Notes: generated from the sequence alone by a model not told the origin. 64,000 nt of DNA from Vibrio sinaloensis (GCF_023195835.1 NZ_CP096200.1:744001-808000); one strand, 5' to 3'. Positions 7,518 through 16,930 are shown, numbered from the stretch's first letter. A program made the numbers and translations.

Positions 7518-7541
7518 AACGACCAATAAAAATCGGTCGTT
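7518..7541 (-). terminator. Hairpin at the end of the GH13 gene
   Basis: AACGACC/GGTCGTT stem with a loop, touching the stop codon of the leftward GH13 gene. There is no T run after it on the minus strand, so terminator function is uncertain. Confidence 0.35.
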
Positions 7542-9013
7542 TAGCCTTTAGCCAGCGTGCTTAAGTCTATTCGCTCGGTTTGACCATTGAGCTGACTAGA
7601 AATCTGGGCACGTTGCTGACTGAGGTCAAGGGCGAATTCCACGCGGTCGTTTTGATGCTGCCAAGCGAGAGTCAGCATTTGACCGCCCCCTGAGAGTTGA
7701 AACTCTCCATCAAAGGCGGGCTGAGTGTTGCGAAGCTGAATCAGCGCCATCAAACCTCGTACAACCGGTTGTTGCAATTGTTTGCTGAGCGTTTGTCGGT
7801 CTAGATAGGGGCGATTGATATCCCGCCCAACCTGGGTTTGCTCCAGCAGAGCCATGTCATTGTCCATCGCCAGTAAACCTGCGTAGTAAACTTGAGGCAC
7901 GCCAGGACTAAAGAATTGAATCGCGCGCGCGATGAGGTAATGAAAATCGTTTTTGCCCAAGGCTTCATAGTAACTGCAGTTAACTTGGTATAGATCGAGG
8001 TTGTTGGCCGCTGCACCGGTTGCCAGCCGGCTTTGCCCGTGACTGTTGGCATGAATGGTTTCCACTAGCTTGTCGATTTGCGCTGCATTGAGTAGCCCCG
8101 GTTTATCTCCTTCCGGGCCCGCATCTATGATGCCAATGCCATCGTGGGTATCCAATACGGTGAGACAGTTGCGCGGGGCGATGCTCAACCAGTGGATGAG
8201 CGGATCGACATCATTGGCGGATAGCGCATGCAGCACCAGAGGTGGCAAGGCGAAATCATAAACGCGGTGAACCCGCTTTGCGACGTCTATTTGAGTTTGG
8301 TAGTGGCTATGGATCTCAGCAACGGTTTCCATGCCCAGTTCGTTAGCGCGACGGGAGAGGTGGTCAATAAAATCAAAGGTGTCATCGAGCATAAAACAAC
8401 TGGTGTTGGGTCGCTTGATTGCGTAACCCGCCGCATCGAGTCGAATGATTTTGATCCCACTATCGGCAAACAGCCCCAGTACCTGCTCGAGGTAGGCTTT
8501 CCCCTGCGGATGTTCAACGTTGATATCAATCTGATTGTCGGTAAAAGTGGTCCAGAAGTTAACCTGTTGACCTGATTTGAGTGTTTTAAGGCTAAAGCAG
8601 CGGCTCGGACGAGGTCGATAGATGGCGCCTGCTTGCTGGTCAGTAATCCCTTCCGGAAAGATATCTTGCTCCTTTAAAAACAGCGGCCAGTATGGCGATA
8701 ACTCTCCTTTATCCAGCACATCCAAGAACTGTGGTGATTGCGCCGACGCATGGTTCACAATCAGATCCGCCATGATGTCACAGTGCTGACTTAACTGTTT
8801 AACCTCAGCCCAGCCGCCCAAACGAGGATCGACTTGTTGATGATCGATAGGATCAAACCCAGCATCACTGCCATCAATCGGATAAAAGAAGGGTAACAGA
8901 TGTACCCCTGCAAACAGATCGTTTAGTTCAGTGGTTAGCAGTGAGGTTAAAGCGGGTAAATCTGCGCCACTTAAGCGGTCGACGTAAGTGATCAATTGAA
9001 CTTTGTTTTGCAT
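7541..9013 (-). CDS. Sucrose phosphorylase-type glycosidase (GH13_18)
   Basis: 490 residues from the ATG at 9013, which has AAGGTG just upstream; a TTG-initiated frame from 9034 is less likely. Sucrose phosphorylase converts sucrose plus phosphate to glucose 1-phosphate and fructose in the cytoplasm. Catalytic signatures are RLDAAGYA (nucleophile D193), VAEIHSHY (acid/base E233) and DTHDGIG. The loop NLDLYQVNCSYY matches bifidobacterial sucrose phosphorylase as I remember it. GH13_18 also contains glucosylglycerol and glucosylglycerate phosphorylases, so the acceptor is not certain. It lies in the same direction as the ABC importer genes and probably ends their operon. No fructokinase gene is adjacent. 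Confidence 0.85.
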   Translation of the reverse strand: MQNKVQLITYVDRLSGADLPALTSLLTTELNDLFAGVHLLPFFYPIDGSDAGFDPIDHQQVDPRLGGWAEVKQLSQHCDIMADLIVNHASAQSPQFLDVLDKGELSPYWPLFLKEQDIFPEGITDQQAGAIYRPRPSRCFSLKTLKSGQQVNFWTTFTDNQIDINVEHPQGKAYLEQVLGLFADSGIKIIRLDAAGYAIKRPNTSCFMLDDTFDFIDHLSRRANELGMETVAEIHSHYQTQIDVAKRVHRVYDFALPPLVLHALSANDVDPLIHWLSIAPRNCLTVLDTHDGIGIIDAGPEGDKPGLLNAAQIDKLVETIHANSHGQSRLATGAAANNLDLYQVNCSYYEALGKNDFHYLIARAIQFFSPGVPQVYYAGLLAMDNDMALLEQTQVGRDINRPYLDRQTLSKQLQQPVVRGLMALIQLRNTQPAFDGEFQLSGGGQMLTLAWQHQNDRVEFALDLSQQRAQISSQLNGQTERIDLSTLAKG

Positions 9014-9080
9014 GGATGGCACCTTGTTGGTCAAAGCAAATGCACAGTAGACGCAGTCAAACTCTGGTCTACTGTGGGAA

Positions 9081-10172
9081 TTAGAGATGCTTTAGCGATA
9101 TCCCGTCTTGATTGAACAGATGGATTTTTTCCACATCGGCCTTAAGGTAGATCTGCTCTCCACGATGGAAGTCTAAGATCCCGGGCAACTTAGCAACAAT
9201 CGCTTCGTCATGACCGTCGGCATTAATGTGCAGCAAGGTCACCTCACCTAATGATTCAACAAACAAGACGGTTCCGGAGATGATTGCGTCCTCTTGTTCG
9301 GCGACGAGGTAGTCTTCAGGCCTTACCCCTAATTGCAATTGGCTGCCGCTTAGATCTGGGTTAGCCGCAATGGGGATGTCAATCTCAAGCCCACTCTCAG
9401 CCTTGACTTTGCAGCGCTCTCCCGCTGAAACCAATGTGGCGGTACTAAGGTTCATCGCGGGCGAGCCGATAAACTGCGCGACAAACACATTGGCTGGGTT
9501 GGTATAGAGTTCTAGCGGGGTGCCCACTTGCTCGATTTTACCTGCCGACAGCACCACAATTCGATCTGCCAGCGTCATGGCTTCGACTTGATCGTGGGTG
9601 ACATAAATCATCGTGGTTTGTTCGAGTTGCTCTTTAAGGTTGGCAATTTCAATTCGCGTTTGCACCCGTAGCGCAGCATCCAAATTGGAAAGAGGCTCAT
9701 CAAATAGAAACACCTTTGGCTGGCGAACAATCGCGCGACCAATCGCCACCCGTTGTCTCTGGCCCCCAGACAGCGCTTTTGGTAAGCGGTCTAGGTAAGG
9801 TTCCAGTTGCAGCATTCTGGCCGCTTCCATTACTCGCTCATGAATGGCTTCTTTTGACTCTTTGGCAATGCGCATCGCAAACGCCATATTGTCGTACACC
9901 GTCATGTGCGGATAGAGGGCGTAAGTTTGAAATACCATGGCAATGCCGCGCATGGCGGCGGGTAAATCGTTAACGCGCGCTTCCTCAATAAAGAGATCTC
10001 CAGAGGTGATCTCTTCAAGTCCGGCAATCATGCGTAATAAGGTCGACTTACCACAACCCGATGGGCCGACAAACACCACAAATTCCCCTTGCTTTATATC
10101 CAGATCGATACCGTGCAGAACTTGAGTGTCACCATATGATTTCGTTACGTTGGTTAAAGCTAATCCTGTCAT
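9081..10172 (-). CDS. aglK: ABC importer ATPase, MalK/AglK type
   Basis: 363 residues from MTGLALTNV (ATG at 10172). Walker A GPSGCGKST (about 37-45), signature LSGGQRQR, Walker B VFLFDEPLSNLD and the switch histidine in VTHDQVEA are all intact. The C-terminal third is a TOBE/regulatory domain as in MalK and UgpC. It powers the two permeases encoded just upstream (28-bp gap). In enteric bacteria such ATPases also interact with regulators, but no such partner is evident here. The longer frame from 10229 overlaps the permease gene and adds no conserved sequence. Confidence 0.92.
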   Translation of the reverse strand: MTGLALTNVTKSYGDTQVLHGIDLDIKQGEFVVFVGPSGCGKSTLLRMIAGLEEITSGDLFIEEARVNDLPAAMRGIAMVFQTYALYPHMTVYDNMAFAMRIAKESKEAIHERVMEAARMLQLEPYLDRLPKALSGGQRQRVAIGRAIVRQPKVFLFDEPLSNLDAALRVQTRIEIANLKEQLEQTTMIYVTHDQVEAMTLADRIVVLSAGKIEQVGTPLELYTNPANVFVAQFIGSPAMNLSTATLVSAGERCKVKAESGLEIDIPIAANPDLSGSQLQLGVRPEDYLVAEQEDAIISGTVLFVESLGEVTLLHINADGHDEAIVAKLPGILDFHRGEQIYLKADVEKIHLFNQDGISLKHL

Positions 10173-10200
10173 TTCATTATTCTCATCATTTGCAAACGGC

Positions 10201-11382
10201 TTATTTGACCGAGCCAGAAAGAAGTCCACGAACTAAGTATCGTTGTAGGGTAAAGAACACCGCGAGCGGCACTGCGATAGACACAAACGCTGATGCGGTA
10301 AGGATCTCCCAGTTGCCGCCACGAGAGCCGAGTAGCTCACGTAATCTTGCGGTCAACACCATGTGCTCTTCACCGGTACCGAGGAACACGGTGGCGACCA
10401 ACAGATCGTTCCACACCCACAAGAACTGGAAGATGCCAAACGAGGCGAGGGCAGGAAACGAGAGCGGCAGCACGATACGCATAAAGATTTCGAAGTCGGT
10501 AGCGCCATCCACTTTGGCCGACTCGATGATCTCTCTCGGCAAACTGGAGATGTAGTTACGCAGTAAATAGATGGCAAGGGGCAGGCCAAAGCCCGTGTGG
10601 GCAAGCCAAATCCCGAGATACGTCTTGGCACCGACGCCGAAAAACGCGCCAATGTCGTTATACAGCCGCAACAGTGGAATCAAGGACATTTGCAGGGGCA
10701 CGACTAACAAGCCAACCACCAGCGCAATTAATAGATTGCGCCCGGGCATTTTCATCCAAGAGAGGGCGTACGCGGCGTAGGCGGCAATCAGAATCGGGAT
10801 GACCGTCGCCGGTATGGTCACTGTGAGTGAATTGATAAATGAGCGACCAATCCCTTCTGCCGTCAAGACTTCTTCATAGTTGGCTAAACCAAACTTGGGT
10901 GGGACGACCGCGGTAAAGAAGATGCGTTTTCCTCGCGAGCCTTTGAATGGCTCAGGTGAGGTCATGCGATATTCGCCATTTTCGGCAACCGTGAGCGTAC
11001 CCCCACCGTTCATCTCGGCGACGTCGCCAGGCTGATACTTGGTGGGTTCACGGGAAGAAAAACCAAACGCGCTGATGGTACTGGGTTGACCATTGACTAG
11101 CAGTTGTCCTGACAGCAGGTACTGGTCGCCCTGTTGAATTTGTTGGTCAGGATGGTCGGTGCGCTCAACCAGATTTTGTTGTGAACTGGTGAGGGAGGTC
11201 CACCAGCCCGAAAGCGCCAGTTGGTCTTTATCACGAAACGACGAGATAAACAGCCCCGCAGTCGGTAGCGTCCACATCACCACGATGACCAGTACTGAGA
11301 AATGCACCAGCAGGGTCAGCGGCGAGCGTCTTAATTTGCTCAAACCGAATTTGGCTTGGTTCGCTGTGGTTGAATCTGACAT
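10201..11382 (-). CDS. aglG: Alpha-glucoside ABC permease, AglG/MalG type
   Basis: 393 residues from the ATG at 11382 (GGAGGATCGCTAATG). One N-terminal membrane helix (about 17-38) is followed by a periplasmic insert of some 120 residues and a five-helix permease core. The EAA loop is at EIIESAKVDGATDFEIFMRIVLP. The large insert after the first helix is characteristic of AglG. The stop codon of the preceding permease overlaps this start as TAATG, so translation is coupled. Confidence 0.9.
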   Translation of the reverse strand: MSDSTTANQAKFGLSKLRRSPLTLLVHFSVLVIVVMWTLPTAGLFISSFRDKDQLALSGWWTSLTSSQQNLVERTDHPDQQIQQGDQYLLSGQLLVNGQPSTISAFGFSSREPTKYQPGDVAEMNGGGTLTVAENGEYRMTSPEPFKGSRGKRIFFTAVVPPKFGLANYEEVLTAEGIGRSFINSLTVTIPATVIPILIAAYAAYALSWMKMPGRNLLIALVVGLLVVPLQMSLIPLLRLYNDIGAFFGVGAKTYLGIWLAHTGFGLPLAIYLLRNYISSLPREIIESAKVDGATDFEIFMRIVLPLSFPALASFGIFQFLWVWNDLLVATVFLGTGEEHMVLTARLRELLGSRGGNWEILTASAFVSIAVPLAVFFTLQRYLVRGLLSGSVK

Positions 11383-12392
11383 TAGCGATCCTCCATTTGC
11401 GCGCTTGCTTGGCGCATGTTCCAAACCATCACCGGGATAACCGCAACCATAATAATGACGGCGATCGCCGCGCCGCGTCCAAAGTCGCCGCCGCCACGGA
11501 ACATCCAGTCAAACATCATGTTGGCGAGGACTTGAGTGCTCCATTGGCCGTTGGTCATGGCCAACACAATATCGAAGACTTTGAGCACTAAGATGGTGAT
11601 CGTGGTCCAGACCACCGCGATGGTGCCCCAGATTTGCGGAATCAATATTTTGAAGAAGATTTGCACGCCATTGGCACCGTCAAGTACGGCCGCTTCAACG
11701 GTCTCTTCTGGAATGCCACGCAGCGCCGCTGAGAGGATCACCATGGCAAAACCGGTTTGGATCCAGATTAAGATCACCATCAAGAAGAAGTTGTTCCAAA
11801 ACGGAATGGTGATCCAAGCCTGTGCGGTTCCGCCAAACGCCTCGACAACCGCATTAAGTATGCCGATTTGTTCCGATCCCGGTGCCCGGTAGTCATAGAC
11901 GAACTTCCAGATGATGGACGCACCAATGAATGAAATCGCCATCGGCATAAAGATCAGACTCTTGGCGATATTGCCCCAACTGACTTTGTCAGTCAGTGCA
12001 GCGATCACTAGCCCAAAGAAGGTCGAGGCAGCAGGTACCACCAGCAACCACAATAAGTTGTTAAACAGCGACTCGCGAAACTCAGGATCGTTAAATAGCC
12101 ACGCGTAATTGGACAGTCCGACATACTGGTCACCGTTTCGGTCATGCAGGGATAACACCACAGACTCAAATACCGGATAAACCAAATACAGACCAAGGAA
12201 ACTCAAGGCCGGGCCGAGAAACAGCCAGGGACGAATCGAGGCTGCGCGCCTTAGGTTACGAGCCATGACTTGGTTGGATACGTTTTTGGTGGGAAAGATC
12301 ACGCTCAACAACCAGTTGGTCCCTAAAAAGTAGACCACGCAACTGGCAACGCCTAACGCCATGATAAATAAAGAGGAGTAGAGCTGTTCCAT
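11382..12392 (-). CDS. aglF: Alpha-glucoside ABC permease, AglF/MalF type
   Basis: 336 residues with about eight membrane helices and the EAA loop EETVEAAVLDGANGVQIFFKILIP near 223-246. The extra N-terminal helix (about 5-33) and a helix-loop before the core match AglF of Sinorhizobium. Together with AglG it forms the membrane channel for alpha-glucosides delivered by the binding protein. Expression is probably lower than that of the binding protein because a hairpin separates the two genes. Confidence 0.9.
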   Translation of the reverse strand: MEQLYSSLFIMALGVASCVVYFLGTNWLLSVIFPTKNVSNQVMARNLRRAASIRPWLFLGPALSFLGLYLVYPVFESVVLSLHDRNGDQYVGLSNYAWLFNDPEFRESLFNNLLWLLVVPAASTFFGLVIAALTDKVSWGNIAKSLIFMPMAISFIGASIIWKFVYDYRAPGSEQIGILNAVVEAFGGTAQAWITIPFWNNFFLMVILIWIQTGFAMVILSAALRGIPEETVEAAVLDGANGVQIFFKILIPQIWGTIAVVWTTITILVLKVFDIVLAMTNGQWSTQVLANMMFDWMFRGGGDFGRGAAIAVIIMVAVIPVMVWNMRQASAQMEDR

Positions 12393-12433
12393 CGCTATCT
12401 CACTTATACCATTGGAAACAAAACCGAGGTGTC

Positions 12434-12469
12434 AAAAAGCCGATAGAAACCGTGTCTATCGGCTTTTGG
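12434..12469 (-). terminator. Intercistronic hairpin between aglE and aglF
   Basis: AAAAGCCGATAGA...TCTATCGGCTTTT, a near-perfect stem with a short loop. It lies 10 bp after the binding-protein stop and 42 bp before the first permease. Such elements let binding-protein mRNA accumulate above permease mRNA by partial termination or 3'-end protection. Confidence 0.7.
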
Positions 12470-12478
12470 CTCAAGCGG

Positions 12479-13831
12479 CTATTTCAATGCATCCCAAGTG
12501 GTTTGCACATCGTTGGCAACATCTTGCGCAGACTTGCCACCGCTGTAGTCGACCATACCGGTCCAGAATGCACCAGCGCCGACTTTGCCCGGCATCAGAT
12601 CAGAACCATCGAAGCGGAACGTGGTCGCTTGAAGCAAGATTTCCCCTTGTTTCTTCAGTGTGTCGTTGCCATAAGCGTCGACATTGGCGCCTTTGTGCGG
12701 GGTTAAGAAACCTGACTGAGCCATCCAAATCTCATGAGCAATTGGAGATTGTAAGAACTCCATAAACGCACGCGCAGCAGGCGAGTCTTTGGTGATACTC
12801 CACATCGTACCTGCACCCAGAACCGGCTTACCTAAGTCTTTAGACTCGTAGGCAGGGAAGTAGAAGAAGTCGGCATCTGTACCCAACACTGTGCCTTCAG
12901 GGAAGAAGCTTGGAATGAACGAAGCTTGACGATGCATGTAACATTTCACTGGTGAAGTGAAGAGTCCTTTTGGTGAATCACGGAAATCGGTGGCCGCGAC
13001 TGCACGAGCCCCACCGTCGACAAAGGCATCGTTACGCACAAACCAACCAAACTCCTCAATCGCGTTGACCACTTTTGCGTCGTTGAACTTGAGCTCATTG
13101 GTGACCCATTTATCGTAGTCTGCTGGAGATTGAGTGCGCAGCATCATGTCTTCCACCCAGTCCGTCGCTGGCCAACCTGTGGCGCCACCCGAACCTAACC
13201 CAACACACCAAGGTGTCTCGCCATCCGCAACGATCTGCTCTGTGAGCGCTTTGAGCTCTTCCATCGTTTGTGGCACTTCGTAGCCCGCATCTTCAAAGTT
13301 TTCAGGCACGTACCAAACGAGCGATTTGAGGTCCACTTTATAGAAAAAACCATATAACGCTTCTTTACCATCTTTACCGGCAAAGGTGCCCAAATCGACC
13401 CAAGATGAACCCGCGGCATAATTGTCGTTGATCCAATCTGCCATTTTTGGCTCTAGCGGAGTTAAGAAGCCTTTTGAAGCAAGGTCAGCGGCAAGGCCCG
13501 GCTGAGGGAAAATGGCGATGTTAGGGGCACTACCGGCTTGGACGTCAATCGCAATCTGTTGCTCGAATGAGTCTGAACCTGAGTAGTTGACTGTGGCGCC
13601 TGTCGCCTGTTCGAAGTAGGCGATAACGCTTTCAACTAACTCTTTATCTTCGGTCAACCACGGACCGAAAATGGTAACGGTTTGTCCTTTGAGATCTTGG
13701 CTTTTGAGCGCTTCATAGCTTTGCCAATTAAAGCGAGCGTCTTCACCGGGGGTATATTTTAAGTCAGCAGCAATCGTAGGGAGCGAGAGCACTGCGACAG
13801 CAATCGAACTAGCAATTAGAGTGGTTTTCAT
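12479..13831 (-). CDS. aglE: Alpha-glucoside ABC substrate-binding protein, AglE type
   Basis: 450 residues with an N-terminal signal peptide (MKTTLIASSIAVAVLSLPTI, cleavage near AIA/AD about residue 22) and the two-lobed solute-binding fold of family 1. Length and gene order (binding protein, two permeases, ATPase) match the aglEFGK system of rhizobia, which takes up sucrose, maltose, trehalose and related alpha-glucosides. It has no lipobox, so it should be a soluble periplasmic protein. It is the first gene of the operon, divergent from the LacI-family gene, with operator palindromes in between. Confidence 0.9.
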   Translation of the reverse strand: MKTTLIASSIAVAVLSLPTIAADLKYTPGEDARFNWQSYEALKSQDLKGQTVTIFGPWLTEDKELVESVIAYFEQATGATVNYSGSDSFEQQIAIDVQAGSAPNIAIFPQPGLAADLASKGFLTPLEPKMADWINDNYAAGSSWVDLGTFAGKDGKEALYGFFYKVDLKSLVWYVPENFEDAGYEVPQTMEELKALTEQIVADGETPWCVGLGSGGATGWPATDWVEDMMLRTQSPADYDKWVTNELKFNDAKVVNAIEEFGWFVRNDAFVDGGARAVAATDFRDSPKGLFTSPVKCYMHRQASFIPSFFPEGTVLGTDADFFYFPAYESKDLGKPVLGAGTMWSITKDSPAARAFMEFLQSPIAHEIWMAQSGFLTPHKGANVDAYGNDTLKKQGEILLQATTFRFDGSDLMPGKVGAGAFWTGMVDYSGGKSAQDVANDVQTTWDALK

Positions 13832-13933
13832 TGGTTAGACTCCGTGTTCAGATACCTATTTAACGTTTCTTGTTATGTACATCGAACTTAATGACCTCAT
13901 AAGCGAAAGACGGCTGCGCTGTTAAGGTGTTTT

Positions 13934-13947
13934 CTTAATCGATTAAG
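13934..13947. promoter_or_regulatory. LacI-type operator, site 1
   Basis: CTTAATCGATTAAG is a perfect 14-bp palindrome with a central CG, the hallmark of LacI/GalR operators. It lies 102 bp upstream of aglE in the divergent control region. Confidence 0.75.
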
Positions 13948-14101
13948 TTGTCACTAACTAAAGTAGAAGTTGCAGCCAAAATTGCTCGTTTTTTGGGCGC
14001 ATGTTGTGCTTTTGATCAAGTTTTGACCTGCTTTACTGTGCAAAAGTTGACCGCCTTCAAAGTTAAATTATTTGTATTACTTGCGTGAGTACTGATTTTT
14101 A

Positions 14102-14115
14102 CTTAATCGTTTTAG
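14102..14115. promoter_or_regulatory. LacI-type operator, site 2
   Basis: CTTAATCGTTTTAG keeps the left arm and central CG of site 1, and 4 of 6 bases of the right arm. It is 168 bp from site 1 and 61 bp before the regulator gene. The two sites could allow loop formation. Confidence 0.55.
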
Positions 14116-14175
14116 ACTTTGGAAAAATATTGACTATCTTTGCCTATAGATTTGACCTTTGGACGCGGCCCTCAC

Positions 14176-15207
14176 ATGCAAAACAAAAAGCCAACACTTA
14201 AAACCGTAGCTGAATATCTTGGGGTTTCAACCGCGACGGTCTCTAATGCTTTTAATCGACCGAATCAGTTATCTCAGTCTTTGAGAGAGAGAATCCTCTC
14301 TGAGTGTGAGAACCTCGGCTATAGCGGGCCAAGTATTACCGCTCGCAGTTTGCGCACTGGAAAAACAGGGGTGATAGGGCTGTTGCTCGCTGACAATCTG
14401 GCGTTCAACTTTACCGATCCAGTCGCGACAGAGTTTCTGACCGGCATTTCTCAAATGCTCGACCAAGAGCACGTCAACATGTTGATGCTGCCGTCTAAGA
14501 CCGAGAACTACCAAAATACCCAAGTGGAAACCATCCCCGATAGCTTTATTGTCTATGGTAAGCCGATGGACGCCAACGTGATGAATTTGATCACCCGTCA
14601 GCGCAAGCCCTTAGTGACGGTGGATTTCTGCTGGCCTGATGTGCCCTCGATTAACGTCGATAACGAACAAGCTTGTTACGACATTGCTTGTCACGCCATT
14701 CGTAGCCCGCAAGACCAAATCTTGATTCTAGGTTTGCGACTTGAATCCACCAATGCTTTGGCACTGGCTAACCTCGACCATCTTTACACCGAGGAAGAAT
14801 CCGTTTCTCGTTGTCGATTCGAGGGCTACAAACGTGCGATTCGTGATCAAGGGGCGACGCTTGATGTAGAAAATGTTTGGCAGATACATGAGTTAGAGAA
14901 AAAGGTATTGAAAACCATGTTGCGCGGCGCGCTGACTTCACCAAAGCGCGCCGATGTATTGCTGTGTATGAGTGACAAGATTGCCCTTGCCGCCCTCGAG
15001 GTGACTCAAGAGCTTGGGCTACAAGTCCCTGAACAGATACGTATTGTTGGTTTTGACGACATTCCAGCCGCTGAGCCAGCGGGCTTGACCACGGTCAGAC
15101 AGCCGATTATGCATAAAGGGCAGCTTGCTGCTCAAATGGCGATGGGGCATATCCCCTACCAAACCATGGTGCTCGAGACTGAGTTAATGACTCGCAGTAC
15201 CAGTTAA
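14176..15207 (+). CDS. aglR: LacI-family repressor of the alpha-glucoside cluster
   Basis: 343 residues from the ATG at 14176; a TTG frame from 14140 adds 12 residues with no family match. The N-terminal HTH (KPTLKTVAEYLGVSTATVSN, residues 4-23) and hinge helix are followed by a sugar-binding core that ends in the typical IRIVGFDDIPAAEP segment. It is divergent from aglE and co-directional with the alpha-glucosidase gene 31 bp downstream. It is expected to bind the two CG-centred palindromes and release them on binding a sugar. The symbol aglR follows the rhizobial analogue and is an inference. Confidence 0.88.
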   Translation: MQNKKPTLKTVAEYLGVSTATVSNAFNRPNQLSQSLRERILSECENLGYSGPSITARSLRTGKTGVIGLLLADNLAFNFTDPVATEFLTGISQMLDQEHVNMLMLPSKTENYQNTQVETIPDSFIVYGKPMDANVMNLITRQRKPLVTVDFCWPDVPSINVDNEQACYDIACHAIRSPQDQILILGLRLESTNALALANLDHLYTEEESVSRCRFEGYKRAIRDQGATLDVENVWQIHELEKKVLKTMLRGALTSPKRADVLLCMSDKIALAALEVTQELGLQVPEQIRIVGFDDIPAAEPAGLTTVRQPIMHKGQLAAQMAMGHIPYQTMVLETELMTRSTS

Positions 15208-15238
15208 AGGTTATCAACACGTTTAAGGAGTAACCATC

Positions 15239-16930
15239 ATGAGCACGCACCAATTAGAAAGGCGCTGGTGGCACAATGCCGTGGTCTACCAGATCTATCC
15301 GCGCAGTTTCAATGATTCGAATGGCGACGGGGTAGGGGATATTCCCGGCATCATTGAGAAACTCGACTACATTGCCGGTCTTGGTGCCAACGTGATCTGG
15401 TTAAGCCCAGTTTATCAATCTCCGATGGATGACAACGGTTACGACATCTCTGATTATCAGCAGATCGCGCCTGAATTTGGCACTATGGCCGACATGGACC
15501 AACTGATTGCCGAGGCAGATAAGCGCGGGATTAAGATTGTGATGGATTTGGTGGTCAACCACACTTCCGATGAGCACGCGTGGTTTAAAGCCTCGCGCAG
15601 CGACAAAGATAATCCTAAGCGTGACTGGTATATCTGGAAGGATCCAAAGCCAGATGGCAGTGAGCCGAATAACTGGGAGTCGTTTTTCAAACCCAAAGCG
15701 TGGACCTTGGACAAGCAAACCGGGCAGTATTATCTGCACTTGTTCAGTAACAAGCAGCCGGATCTCAATTGGGCCAATCCTGAGGTGCGAGAGGCGGTGT
15801 ACGATATGATGCACTTCTGGCTCAAAAAAGGGCTAGGCGGTTTTCGCATGGACGTGATCAATATGATTGGCAAACCGTCAGACTTTCCCGATGCAACCAT
15901 TTTTGACCAAGGCGTCGCGGGTTGGGAACATTGGTCGAACAATTTGCTGGTTCATCAATACTTGCGTGAAATGCACGATAAAGTGCTGAAGCACTACGAT
16001 GTGTTGACGGTGGGAGAAACGCCATTTACCACTACACTGGATGGGCGTTACTACTCACACCCGGCCCGCAACGAGATCAGCATGATATTCCAATTCGAAC
16101 ATGTCAGCATTGATCGAGAAGAGCATAACGCGGTCAAAAAACCGTTCGATTTGGTCCAATACAAAGAGATCATGACCCGCTGGCAAGAAGACTTGTACCA
16201 AAAAGGCTGGAACAGCCTGTATTGGAGCAACCATGATCAGCCACGCACCGTTTCTCGCTATGGTTGTGATTCGCCCCAATACCGAGTGATCAGCGCCAAG
16301 ATGCTCGGGACGGTGTTACACATGATGAGTGGCACGCCGTATATCTATCAAGGCGAAGAGATCGGGATGACCAATAAGCATTTCAACTCCATTGATGAGT
16401 TCAATGACTTAATGGCAAAATTCCACTATCAAAAAATGCGTGACCGTGGGGTCAGCGACGCAGACGCGATTGCCTTCCTCAATGACTTCTCACGCGACCA
16501 TGCTCGTGTGCCGATCCAATGGAACACGCAGCCAAATGCGGGTTTCACCACTGGCACACCTTGGCTGCCGGTCAATACCAATTATCCAGACATTAACGCC
16601 GAACAGGCCGTGAGCGATCCAAACTCTATCTATCACTACTACCGACGCCTGATCACCTTGCGCCAAGGTAAAGAGTATGGCGACGTGATTGTCTATGGCG
16701 AGCATCAGCTACTCGACCCAGAGGATAGTCAGGTTTACGCTTACACCCGTACTCATCAAGGTAAGTCACTGCTGGTGATTGCCAACTTTACTGACGAAAA
16801 GGTGGAGAGAAGTTATGCCGCTGAGGTGAAGCAGACGGTGATCAATAATTATCCTGGCAGCGTCGCGAGTGTGGCGAAACTCACTTTACAGCCCTACCAA
16901 GCGTTAGTGCTTGAGGTTGAATCGAGATAA
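15239..16930 (+). CDS. aglA: Cytoplasmic alpha-glucosidase, GH13_31 (oligo-1,6-glucosidase type)
   Basis: 563 residues; AAGGAG lies 8 bases before the ATG at 15239. Catalytic signatures are DLVVNHTSDEH (103-113), GFRMDVIN (nucleophile D205), LTVGE (acid/base E260) and SNHDQPR. There is no signal peptide, so it acts on imported sugar. The residue after the nucleophile is Val206, the residue found in alpha-1,6-specific members such as Bacillus oligo-1,6-glucosidase; alpha-1,4-specific maltases usually have Ala, Gly or Thr there. Isomaltose-type substrates are therefore likely, though sucrose or maltose activity is not excluded. It follows the LacI gene and is presumably co-transcribed. Confidence 0.9.
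   Translation: MSTHQLERRWWHNAVVYQIYPRSFNDSNGDGVGDIPGIIEKLDYIAGLGANVIWLSPVYQSPMDDNGYDISDYQQIAPEFGTMADMDQLIAEADKRGIKIVMDLVVNHTSDEHAWFKASRSDKDNPKRDWYIWKDPKPDGSEPNNWESFFKPKAWTLDKQTGQYYLHLFSNKQPDLNWANPEVREAVYDMMHFWLKKGLGGFRMDVINMIGKPSDFPDATIFDQGVAGWEHWSNNLLVHQYLREMHDKVLKHYDVLTVGETPFTTTLDGRYYSHPARNEISMIFQFEHVSIDREEHNAVKKPFDLVQYKEIMTRWQEDLYQKGWNSLYWSNHDQPRTVSRYGCDSPQYRVISAKMLGTVLHMMSGTPYIYQGEEIGMTNKHFNSIDEFNDLMAKFHYQKMRDRGVSDADAIAFLNDFSRDHARVPIQWNTQPNAGFTTGTPWLPVNTNYPDINAEQAVSDPNSIYHYYRRLITLRQGKEYGDVIVYGEHQLLDPEDSQVYAYTRTHQGKSLLVIANFTDEKVERSYAAEVKQTVINNYPGSVASVAKLTLQPYQALVLEVESR

Noticed and set aside
10061..10555. 164-codon rightward frame over the aglK/aglG genes
   Set aside because: Shadow of the permease and ATPase genes, low-complexity and no ribosome-binding site.
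12412..12765. 117-codon rightward frame across the aglE-aglF junction
   Set aside because: Runs through the intercistronic hairpin and the end of aglE; basic, Trp- and Cys-rich composition without family match.
14140..14175. TTG-initiated extension of the LacI-family protein
   Set aside because: Adds 12 residues before a canonical HTH start; not conserved in the family.
15401..15814. 137-codon frame antisense to the alpha-glucosidase
   Set aside because: Inside a strongly supported gene; composition reflects the other strand.
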